A DNA stretch of 64,000 nucleotides from JBHYDC01 sp051861205. Lineage in GTDB: Bacteria; Pseudomonadota; Alphaproteobacteria; Rhizobiales; Pleomorphomonadaceae. Shown one piece after another: positions 1 through 8,008 of this stretch (its first letter is position 1; each line of letters starts with the position of its first letter). The notes below the pieces were generated by a model. The model was not told the origin of the DNA, ran no database searches, and worked only from the letters and a program-made list of their open reading frames with translations. The position numbers were made by a program, and so were the translations under genes. The stretch covers positions 186,001 to 250,000 of the forward strand of contig JBHYDC010000001.1 in the NCBI GenBank assembly GCA_051861205.1, read 5' to 3'.

Positions 1-819
1 AACCGAGCGCGCCCATATCGTCGTCGTGGCAATGCACGGCATCGTAATGCGAGGACGCAAGCCGGGGATCGAAGGTCGAACCGTCCCACCGCGCCGACGT
101 CACGCAGAAGGTTGGCAGGTTGACCGCTTCCAGAAAAAGCGTCACCGATCCGCCCGTCGAAGCGATCGGCCCATCCGGCAGCAGCGCCGGGAAGCTCCAC
201 GCGAATTTGCCCTTGTCGGTCACGATACTGATCCGCGCGTAGCGCGCATTCAGGCAGCGTTGCGACTTTGCGGCGTCGGTTCCAAACAGAATGTCGCCGG
301 CCGATAGCGCCGGCTTGAACTCAAGGCGGCATCGCCCCTCGAACGGTACCGGCGGGTCCTGCGAGCGGAACGAGACCGCAACGGAACCGGGTTCAAAGTC
401 CACGCGCAGGTCAAGCCAAGTTTTCGCCGGTAGATCTATCCCGGTATCGTTCAATTCGCCAGATGCACCCAGAACAACCCGGCTTGCCAAAAGCTCAACT
501 GCAAGGCCGCCAAGGTCAAGAAGCGTCCGAATCCCATCGTTCTGCGTGAGATAGAGCTCAAATCCGATACTGGAGAGGGCGCCGGCCGTCGCTGTGTCGA
601 TCTGCCGAATGAGAAGATGCGAGCCCTGATCGAAGCTTCGAAGCTTCGATGCTCTGGCGCCGGAGGCAGGGCCGTTACGAGCCAATCGGTCTCATAGGGC
701 GTCGGAACGTCCAGGCGCACAACGGAAACCGCCTTGATGGTTTCCCCGCACGACAGACTGAGATCGACGCACTGTCCCGACACGGCACACCAAGGTTTGG
801 TGTAGCCGATCATACTCAT
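1..819 (-). pseudogene. N,N-dimethylformamidase beta-subunit-like, N-terminal part, frameshifted, runs off window
   Basis: Minus-strand reading from ATG at 819 (GTG at 846 is an alternative) gives MSMIGYTKPWCAVSGQ..., like the opening of DMFase large-subunit family proteins (GYT...V..G....SC....VVRL). The frame breaks at 630-649, where an 8-bp unit is tandemly duplicated. Removing one copy joins the reading frames exactly and coding continues to base 1. The downstream part has a beta-rich lectin-like look (WLDLRVDFEPGSV) and ends with SSHYDAVHCHDDD, matching the HDDD motif that opens the catalytic half in this family. The family hydrolyses formamides, but the substrate here is unknown. The family call is from memory of motifs. 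The C-terminal part is outside the window, so the state of the whole gene cannot be judged. Confidence 0.6.
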
Positions 820-959
820 GGCGCGATGATCAACCCGTCTTTTCACTGAACCTGCTTTGCGCGGTTTTCACGCTTTTCCCGCCCGATCAACAGTTAAGAA
901 ACTGTAATCGCATACCCCTCATGTAACAGTCTTCATTATCAAAAGCGGCCTCGGGGGGT

Positions 960-977
960 ATAACCCCAAGGGGGTAT
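960..977. promoter_or_regulatory. CsoR/RcnR-family-like operator, imperfect copy
   Basis: ATAACCCCAAGGGGGTAT is an 18-base near-palindrome, 14 of 18 positions symmetric. It has C-tract and G-tract arms flanked by ATA/TAT, the layout of CsoR-family operators (C-rich arm, short AT or mixed core, G-rich arm). It lies about 140 bases upstream of the minus-strand DMFase-like start. The family resemblance is from known operator shape; no CsoR gene is in the window. Confidence 0.4.
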
Positions 978-1152
978 GAACCATGCTGACCGCCGTTGCG
1001 CCCGCTCGCCCCATCGGTCCCGCGCCCCGCGAAGCCGCAACCTCTCGCCCTTCTCGCGGCGCCGTTCGTCCGTCCCGCTCGCATCTTTACCCTGACGCAT
1101 AGCCTAGTCCTCGTAAGGATTGGGGCCCGGTACAACCGCTATGTCACGCAGC

Positions 1153-1170
1153 GTACCCCGCTAGGGGTAT
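1153..1170. promoter_or_regulatory. CsoR/RcnR-family-like operator, good copy
   Basis: GTACCCCGCTAGGGGTAT contains perfect 6-base arms TACCCC and GGGGTA separated by four bases. It closely resembles the Bacillus CsoR operator core (TACCC...GGGGTA). It sits at the upstream edge of the AT-rich promoter region, about 200 bases before the mbtH-like start. CsoR-family repressors sense Cu(I), Ni/Co, formaldehyde or persulfide, so the effector cannot be named from the site. Confidence 0.45.
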
Positions 1171-1373
1171 GTATTAAAAAATCCTGTGCAAATAAATATT
1201 ATAGCACAAGAGCGAAGAAATACCACTCATATTCTCATTAAAAAAACTATACTTAAGCGCCTGTATTTTCTGTTTTCTTGTACGGCCCAACAAGCATTTT
1301 GGTTTTGCTTCTAGGTTTTGTCTCCGCTCGATAGAGAAAAGTTGAGTTCATTAACAAACGGCCGCGCAGTGTT

Positions 1374-1592
1374 GTGCCGGACGCAAGCGATTCCTATCTG
1401 GTCGTGATCAACGACGAGAAACAATACTCGATCTGGGCCAGCGCCAAGCCCCTGCCGGCCGGATGGCGCAGCGTCGGCACCCCCGACACGCGCGAGAAGT
1501 GCTTGGCATGGATCGACCAAAGCAGGAACGACATGCGCCCGGCAAGCTTGCAGCGGGCCATGAAGCTTCAAGTGATTGCGCCGTCTCACTGA
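1374..1592 (+). CDS. MbtH-like protein of the NRPS cluster
   Basis: 72 residues. MbtH proteins bind adenylation domains and help them fold and activate amino acids. The family pattern is present: SYLVVINDEKQYSIW (SIW Trp), PAGW, then a third Trp in CLAWID, and the closing NDMRPASL. The usual N-terminal NPFD segment is absent with the GTG start at 1374, and no strong ribosome-binding site is seen, so the start is uncertain. The ORF ends just before the adenylation gene at 1603, whose Shine-Dalgarno sequence overlaps its stop codon, so the two are surely co-transcribed. It probably serves the Phe-type A domain next door. Confidence 0.85.
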   Translation: MPDASDSYLVVINDEKQYSIWASAKPLPAGWRSVGTPDTREKCLAWIDQSRNDMRPASLQRAMKLQVIAPSH

Positions 1593-1602
1593 GGTTTCAG
1601 CC

Positions 1603-3474
1603 ATGCATATGATGAGACATTGGACAGAAACGCCCAGTAATCCAGCGCGCAGATCCGGCCTTTTTCTTCACGAGATTTTCGCCTCCGAGGCAGCCCGCGC
1701 GCCCGATCACCTTGCCGTCGAGCTTGCCGAAGAGCGCCTCACCTACCGCGAGCTTGATCAGCGCACAAACCGCCTCGCCCGCCACCTTGCGGTGCTCGGC
1801 GTCGGCCCGGATATGCTGGTCGGCATCCTGCTTGACCGCTCAGTCGAGATGATCGTCACCGTCCTTGCCGTTCTAAAATCCGGCGGCGCCTACGTGCCGC
1901 TTGATCCCGAGCATCCCCGCGACCGGTTGGAGTTCATCCTGAACGACACCGGCATCGCGGTCCTCGTCACACAAGACCGCCTCACCGCCAGCGTTTCCGG
2001 CTGGAACGGTCGCATCGTCAGCGTCGACGGCGACGCAAACACCCTCGCCGCGCTGTCCCCCGGCCCGGTTAGTGTGAAGCTGCACCCGCATAATCTCGCC
2101 TATGTCATCTTCACGTCGGGCTCCACCGGCAAGCCCAAGGGCGTGCTCGTGGAACATCGCGGCCTCGCCAATCTCGCCGAAATGCTGCGCGTCGCCTTCG
2201 AGGTCGGCGAAACCGATCATATTCTCCAGTTCGCCCGGCTCGGTTTCGATGCTTCGATCTGGGAAATCGCCATGGCTCTGGCGGCCGGCGCCAGCCTGCA
2301 TCTTCTCCCCCGCATCGACAGCGCCGATCTGATCAGCCGCACGATGCTGGAAAACCGCATCACCATCGCCACGCTGCCGCCCTCGCTCCTGCCCGCCCTC
2401 GACGACCGGAGCTTCAAGGACCTAAGGACGTTGATCGTCGCCGGCGAAGCCTGCGCTCCGGCCACCGCTGCGGCCTGGTACCTTGGCCGCCGCATGGTCA
2501 ACGCCTATGGCCCCACCGAAACAACGGTCTGCGCCAGCTTTGGCGACATCGCCGATCCCGCCCATATCGGCATCGGCCGTCCCATCGCCAACGCGGCGAT
2601 CTACCTTCTCGATGAGGCGATGAACCCGGTCCCGGTCGGCGTCGCCGCCGAGCTTTACGTCGGCGGCGCGGGCGTCGCGCGCGGCTATCTGAGCCGCCCC
2701 GGCCTCACCGCCGAACGCTTTGTCCCCAGCCCCTTCGGCACCGGCGAGAGGCTCTACCGCACCGGCGACCTTGCCCGCTACCGGCCGGACGGCGACATCG
2801 AATTCCTCGGCCGCATCGACCATCAGATCAAGGTGCGCGGTTTTCGCATCGAACCCGGCGAGATCGAGGCCGCGCTGCGCCCGCTGCCCGGCATCCGCGA
2901 CGTCGCCGTGCTCGCCAAGAAAGACGACGACGGCGACAACCGCCTCGTCGCTTATCTCGTCGTCGCCCTCGGCACCACGCTCGACATCGCTGCGATCCGG
3001 CAGGCCGCGCACGCCTTCCTGCCCGATTACATGGTGCCCTCCGCCTTCGTCGCCCTCGACCGCTTGCCGCTCACCCCAAACGGCAAGCTTGACCGCGACG
3101 CGCTGCCCGCGCCCGGCCACACACGCACCGCCCCCGGCACTATCCTTGCCCCCCGAACCCCGCTCGAAGCCCTGCTCGTCGGCATCTGGAAACAGGTGCT
3201 GCGCCTCGACGCGGTCGGGATCGACGAGAATTTCTTCGACGTCGGCGGCAATTCGCTGCTGATCGTCAAGGTCCGCGATTTTCTCGCGGGTCGCGGTGTC
3301 GCTGTTCCCGATCTGACGGATTTCTTCCGGTTTCCCAAGATCATCAATCTGGCCGAGGCCATGAGCACGGAAAAATCCGCCCCTCAATCCGAAACGAACG
3401 CACTCACCGAACGGGGTGCAACCCGCGCCGACGGCCTGCGGCGGCTCCGCTCCAGGGGCGGCCCGGCGCGATAA
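1603..3474 (+). CDS. NRPS loading module, adenylation + thiolation, predicted Phe
   Basis: 623 residues from ATG 1603, chosen over TTG 1576 because TGAGG lies eight bases upstream. All adenylation motifs are intact: LTYRELDQRTN near residue 46, FTSGSTGKPKG near 170, NAYGPTETT near 300, YRTGDLARY near 385, the hinge region VRGFRIEPGEIE, and PNGKLDRD near 493. A carrier domain follows with FFDVGGNSLL (phosphopantetheine Ser near 552). There is no condensation domain, so this is a starter module. Read against GrsA positions 235-517, the pocket is D-A-W-T-I-A-A-V-C-K. It differs from the GrsA/TycA Phe code at a single conservative position, so L-Phe or a close aromatic is predicted. It is the only megasynthase gene of the cluster without visible damage. 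Confidence 0.92.
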   Translation: MHMMRHWTETPSNPARRSGLFLHEIFASEAARAPDHLAVELAEERLTYRELDQRTNRLARHLAVLGVGPDMLVGILLDRSVEMIVTVLAVLKSGGAYVPLDPEHPRDRLEFILNDTGIAVLVTQDRLTASVSGWNGRIVSVDGDANTLAALSPGPVSVKLHPHNLAYVIFTSGSTGKPKGVLVEHRGLANLAEMLRVAFEVGETDHILQFARLGFDASIWEIAMALAAGASLHLLPRIDSADLISRTMLENRITIATLPPSLLPALDDRSFKDLRTLIVAGEACAPATAAAWYLGRRMVNAYGPTETTVCASFGDIADPAHIGIGRPIANAAIYLLDEAMNPVPVGVAAELYVGGAGVARGYLSRPGLTAERFVPSPFGTGERLYRTGDLARYRPDGDIEFLGRIDHQIKVRGFRIEPGEIEAALRPLPGIRDVAVLAKKDDDGDNRLVAYLVVALGTTLDIAAIRQAAHAFLPDYMVPSAFVALDRLPLTPNGKLDRDALPAPGHTRTAPGTILAPRTPLEALLVGIWKQVLRLDAVGIDENFFDVGGNSLLIVKVRDFLAGRGVAVPDLTDFFRFPKIINLAEAMSTEKSAPQSETNALTERGATRADGLRRLRSRGGPAR

Positions 3475-3487
3475 TGGAAATGACATC

Positions 3488-6400
3488 ATGACGTCGCCGG
3501 CAAAAATCGAGAGCGGTCTCTCGCCGCCCTATCTCGCTTGGGAACTCCATCGCGCGGCCTACCGGTCCGCCGAAAAACGCATCACCCAGCGCCGTCTGGC
3601 ATCGCGCCCCGGCCCCGCCCAGCCCTTCGCCACCCGGTCCGGCCTCATCGAAGCCGGCTTGACGAAGCAGGCGGACGCGATCGCGCGCGGCTCCGACACC
3701 CTGATCTACGTCCTCCTCCAAGCCGCGACCCTGCTCGTCATGCGGTGCGGCACGGAGGCGCCCGCCTGTTGCCTCGGCAGCCCGAAACGCCTCGCGCCGG
3801 GCGCTCACCCCGACGCCCGCGCCGTCCTTCCCAGCGTCACGAACATCGCCCCCAGCACCTCCGGCGCCTCGCTTCTCGAAGGTCTCCGCGCCGCTCTCGC
3901 CGCCGCTTATGCCGCACAGGACCTGAGCTACGACGAGATGGCCGCCGCCCTCGGCCTCTCCGCTGCGTCCGATCCGATTGCCGATGTCGTTATCGCCTTC
4001 GAGCCCTTGCACGGCCGGCTAAAGCCGGAGCCGGATCCTGCAACGCCGGGCCTTTTCATCCTCGTCCGCCGCACAGTCGATGCGCTTGCCATCGATTTTG
4101 TCTTCCGCCCGGATCACTATCCCGCTTCGGAAATCGACCTTTACATCCGCGCCTTGCCCTCCGCGCTCGCCATCGCATCCCGCCGCCTCGCGCACCGGCT
4201 GCGCGCCGCTGGGCTCGCGCCCGACGCGGTCGTCGGCCTCTATCTCGACCGGTGCCCGGAGATGGTCGCGGGTCTCCTTGGCGTCTTGCAAGCAGGCGGC
4301 GCCTACCTGCCGCTCGACCCCGCCCACCCGGCCGACCGCATCGCCTTCGTCCTCGCCGAAGCTGCGTGCCAAACCGTGCTCACCCTCTCCCGCTTCGCTC
4401 CCGCCCTCCCGGACGGCATCGCGGTCATCCCGCTCGACGGCCTTTTCGGCGAGCCGGATGCGCCGGACGTACTGTCGCCTATCCCTTCGTCCAACCCCTC
4501 GCAGACCGCCTATTGCCCCTATACGCCAGGCTCCACGGGCCGTCCCAAGGGCGTCCTCGTCACGCATGAAGGGCTGACCAACTATCTCTTCTGGGCGCGC
4601 GAGGCCTACGCCATCGGCCCGGACACCCGCATCATCGTGCACTCCCCGCTCGTCTTCGATCTGACGGTAACGAGCCTGCTCCTCCCCCCTCATCGCCGGC
4701 GGATCGGTGCTCTTGATGCCGCCGGGCGCCGAAATCGCCGATTTGCAAGACGTTCTGTCGTCCTATGGCGGCACGCACCTGCTTCTCAAAATGACGCCCT
4801 CGCACCTCAAAGCCCTGACCCCCGTGTTCTCGGCAACGCCCGCCGAGGACCGCCTCGTCACCTTCGTCGTCGGCGGCGAAGACCTGACCAACGACGTCGT
4901 TCGGCCCTGGCTGGAAACCAACTTCTGCAAAATCTTCAACGAATGCGGGCCCACCGAAACCGTCGTCGGCTGCATCGTGCTCGATGCCCATCGGCAAACC
5001 CATCGCCAACACGGCCATCTACATCCTCGACCACAATCTCGAACGCGTCGGACACGGCCGTCCCGGCGAAATCTACATCGGCGGCAAGGGTCTGGCGCGC
5101 GGCTATGTACAGCGCCCCGCCATGACGGCGGAACGCTTCGTTCCCAATCCCTTCGGACCACCGGTCACCCGCCTTTATCGTACTGGCGACATCGCCCGTT
5201 ATCTGCCCGACGGCACGATCGAGTATCTCGGCCGCACCGACGATCAGGTGAAGATCCGCGGCCATCGCATCGAGCTTGGCGAGATCGAAGGGGTCCTGCG
5301 ACAGCAGCCCTCAATCCGCGATGCCGTGGCGATCGCGGACCGTGACGAGCGCGGAGAGGCAAGGCTCGTCGCCTATGTCGTCGTCGCCCCCGATCGGACC
5401 GTCGATCCGCAAGCCGATCGGGCCGCGCTCCGGGGGCTCCTTCCCGATTACATGGTTCCGGCTTTCATGATCGGCATCGCCGAAATCCCTGTCACCAGCA
5501 ACGGCAAGCTGAACCGCGCCCTCCTTCCCGCTCCAGACACGGCCGCGCAAAACCGCACGCGGGCCTTCGCGGCGCCGACGAGCGAGACCGAAACACTTCT
5601 TGCCGCCATCTGGCAGGAGGCCCTGAAGCAGGACCGCATCGGCATCGACGACGATTTCTTCGCCCTCGGCGGGCATTCCCTGCTCGCAACACGCGTCGTC
5701 TTCCTCATCGAAAAGCGCACCGGCATTCGCCTCAAGGTCAGCGATATCCTGCGTCACCCGACCATCCGGGCGCTCGCGGACTTCATGGACAACCGGTCCA
5801 GCCCTGAGAGCGCGCCTGCTGCCGATCCTGGGGACTCTCGTCCCGATATCCTCCTGGCCAAAGCCGATGCCGTTTTCCCGGCAACACTGTCCTTCGATCC
5901 TGCCCGCATGATCGAAGCGTCCGGCGATTTGCTGCTCACCGGCGCAACCGGCTTTGTCGGCCGCTACCTCCTCGCCGAATGTCTTCGTCGCACCACCGGC
6001 CGCGTCGTCTGCCTCGTCCGCGTCACCGACGACGCCGCAGCCAAACAGCGCGTCACCGATGCCCTCCGCGCAATCTCGCGCTGGTCGCCGGACGCCGAAG
6101 CCCGGCTTGAGATCATCGCCGGCGATCTCGCCGCGCCCCGCTTCGGCTTGCCCAAAGCCGCATTCGAAGCGCTCACGCACCGTTGCGGCACCATCCTCCA
6201 CAACGGCGCAGGCGTGAATTTCTTCGCGCCCTACGCCGATCTTCGCCTCGCCAACGTCCTTGGCACGCTGGAACTGATCGCCTTCGCCGGCCTCGGCCGC
6301 ACCAAGGCGTTCCACCACATCTCCTCGCTCTCGGTCTTCCCCGTCGGCGCACCGGCCTTGCGCCCCTATCTGGAAACCGACCCGGCTCCGAGCGAGCCCC

Positions 6401-7029
6401 CCGGTCACAGCGACGGCTATGTTCTCAGCAAATGGGCGGCCGAGCGGCTGGTCCAGCAGGCATCCGTGCTGCATCTGCCGTCCGCCATCTACCGGCTCGG
6501 CCTGATCACCGCCGACGCCGCGCTCGGCGTCTGCAATCCCGACGATCTCGTCTACCGCGTTGTGCGCGCCGTCGCCGATCTCGGTGCCGAACCCGTCCAG
6601 CCCTGGCAATTCAAGCTCACCCCCGTCGACGCCGCCGCTGAAGCCGTTGTCGATCTCGTCGTGAATGCCATGCCGAACGGGCGGACCTATCACATCGACG
6701 GCGCTCAAAAGATTTCGGTTCAGGACTTTTCCGAACGGCTGCGCCGGCGCGGCAGGCCCATCCGCCGCCTCTCCCTTGCCGATTGGCGGGACGAGCTTCG
6801 GGCGGCCGCAAGCACCGGTGAGAACCCCAACGCCTCCGCCTTGTATTCTGTCATTGAAAACACAGGAGACGAAAGCGCCGCCCCTGCCGCCGAAGCCTGG
6901 TCGTCCAGCGCAACGCTGACGGCGCTGACGGCGCTCGGCTTCGCCTACCGGGATCTCGGCGCACCCCATCTCGACGCCACGCTCGACTTTCTCGGCGCCT
7001 GGCGCTCCGCCAAACCCGAAGGACGGTAG
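3488..7029 (+). pseudogene. NRPS remnant: partial C - A (Asn-type) - T - terminal reductase, frameshifted twice
   Basis: Translation starts at ATG 3488. Order: C-terminal half of a condensation domain (no HHxxxDG half), adenylation, carrier (FFALGGHSLL), then an NAD(P)-binding thioester reductase (TGATGFVGRY; YVLSKWAAE as the Tyr/Lys pair). Such reductases release the product as an aldehyde or alcohol. Lesions: the condensation N-terminal half and the C-A linker with core A1 are missing (junction near 4170-4190). Core A3 reads TPGSTG instead of TSGSTG. There is a +1 shift in a run of six C at 4684-4689, and a second shift near 4971-4984 where roughly ten residues before PIGKPIAN are also missing. 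The pocket residues readable across frames are D-L-T-K-V-G-E-V-G-K, close to the Asn code. The terminal T-R part from about 4984 is open and could be made only if re-initiated. Confidence 0.85.
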
Positions 7030-7036
7030 AACCGCA

Positions 7037-8008
7037 ATGGAATATCGCAAACTCGGCCCAACCGGTCTCAAGATCAGCCGCCTCAGCCTTGGAACCTGGG
7101 CCACCTTCGGCGCCTCGGTGGACGAGGGGCTGGCCGCCGATCTCGTCAAGGTCGCCTATGATCAAGGTGTCAACTACTTCGACACCGCCGATAGCTACGA
7201 GGACGGCAAAGCCGAACTCGTTCTCGGCGCCGCGCTGCGCAAACTCGGTCTCAGCCGCTCCAGCTATTGCGTTTCCACCAAATTCTTCTTCGGTCGTCGA
7301 GACGGCGTCAATCAGCGGGAAACGCTGAACCGCAAGTATATCCTCGGCTCGATGGACGAATCCCTCAAAAGTCTTGGTCTCGATCATTTCGATATGGCGC
7401 TCTGCCATCGTCACGATCCAGACACCGCCATCGCCGATGTCGTCGAGACCATGGATCATCTCATCAGCTCCGGCCGCGCCCTTTACTGGGGCACGTCGGA
7501 ATGGTCGGCGGTTCAGCTTCTCGAAGCGCATGACTATGCCCGGCAGCAGGGCTTGCACGCGCCCGCCCTCGAACAGCCGGAATACAATCTTCTGCGCCGC
7601 TACAAGGTGGAGCACATGTTCCGCCCGCTGATCGAGACCAAGGGCCTCGGCCTCGTCACCTGGAGCCCGCTCAGCTCCGGCGTCCTCAGCGGCAAGTATC
7701 TCGGCGACGGCGCTCTTGCCGGCCGGGCAAGCGGCGAAGAATTCTATTGGCTGCGCGATCGCATCGCCGATCCGGCAGTTCGCGACAAGCTATTCCGCGT
7801 CAAGGCCATTGCCGATGGCGCCGGCCTGTCGATGGCGCGCCTTGCGATCTGCTGGTGCCTCGGCAACCCGGATGTCACCTCCGTCATCCTCGGCGCCACC
7901 TCCAAGGCCCAGCTTGCCGACAACCTCGCCGCGCTCGCCGAGGCCGAAGCGCTGACCCCGTCCATCATGGCGGAGCTTGATAAGGCAGTGGGGCTGGAAT
8001 GCATCTAG
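7037..8008 (+). CDS. Aldo/keto reductase inside the NRPS/PKS cluster
   Basis: 323 residues, the usual length for aldo/keto reductases of the Kv-beta-like group. Starts MEYRKLGPTGLKISRLSLGT. The catalytic tetrad is visible: Asp and Tyr in FDTADSYEDG, Lys in VSTKFF, His in CHRHDPD. The NADPH-binding end is present (VTSVILGATSKAQL). It lies seven bases after the reductase-ended NRPS gene and overlaps the next gene by ten bases, so it belongs to the cluster. A plausible role is reducing the aldehyde released by the terminal R domain, or tailoring a keto group; this is inference. The gene looks intact, in contrast to its neighbours. Confidence 0.9.
   Translation: MEYRKLGPTGLKISRLSLGTWATFGASVDEGLAADLVKVAYDQGVNYFDTADSYEDGKAELVLGAALRKLGLSRSSYCVSTKFFFGRRDGVNQRETLNRKYILGSMDESLKSLGLDHFDMALCHRHDPDTAIADVVETMDHLISSGRALYWGTSEWSAVQLLEAHDYARQQGLHAPALEQPEYNLLRRYKVEHMFRPLIETKGLGLVTWSPLSSGVLSGKYLGDGALAGRASGEEFYWLRDRIADPAVRDKLFRVKAIADGAGLSMARLAICWCLGNPDVTSVILGATSKAQLADNLAALAEAEALTPSIMAELDKAVGLECI

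Larger units (their letters stand above)
820..1373. promoter_or_regulatory. Divergent intergenic control region between the DMFase-like gene and the NRPS cluster
   Basis: About 550 bases without a convincing gene. The left half holds a cluster of GGGGTAT motifs: 911-918 (inverted, CATACCCC), 955-961, 971-977 and 1164-1170. From about 1170 to 1320 the DNA turns strongly AT-rich (runs of A, ATAAATATTATAG, AAAAAAACTATACTTAAG), unlike the rest of the window, and probably contains the promoter of the NRPS operon. No clean sigma70 hexamer pair with 17-base spacing can be asserted. Short open frames here show no protein-like composition. Confidence 0.6.

Noticed and set aside
26..554. Plus-strand open frames at the window start
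   Set aside because: Arg/Ser-rich, no family pattern; the minus strand reads as a clear DMFase-like protein.
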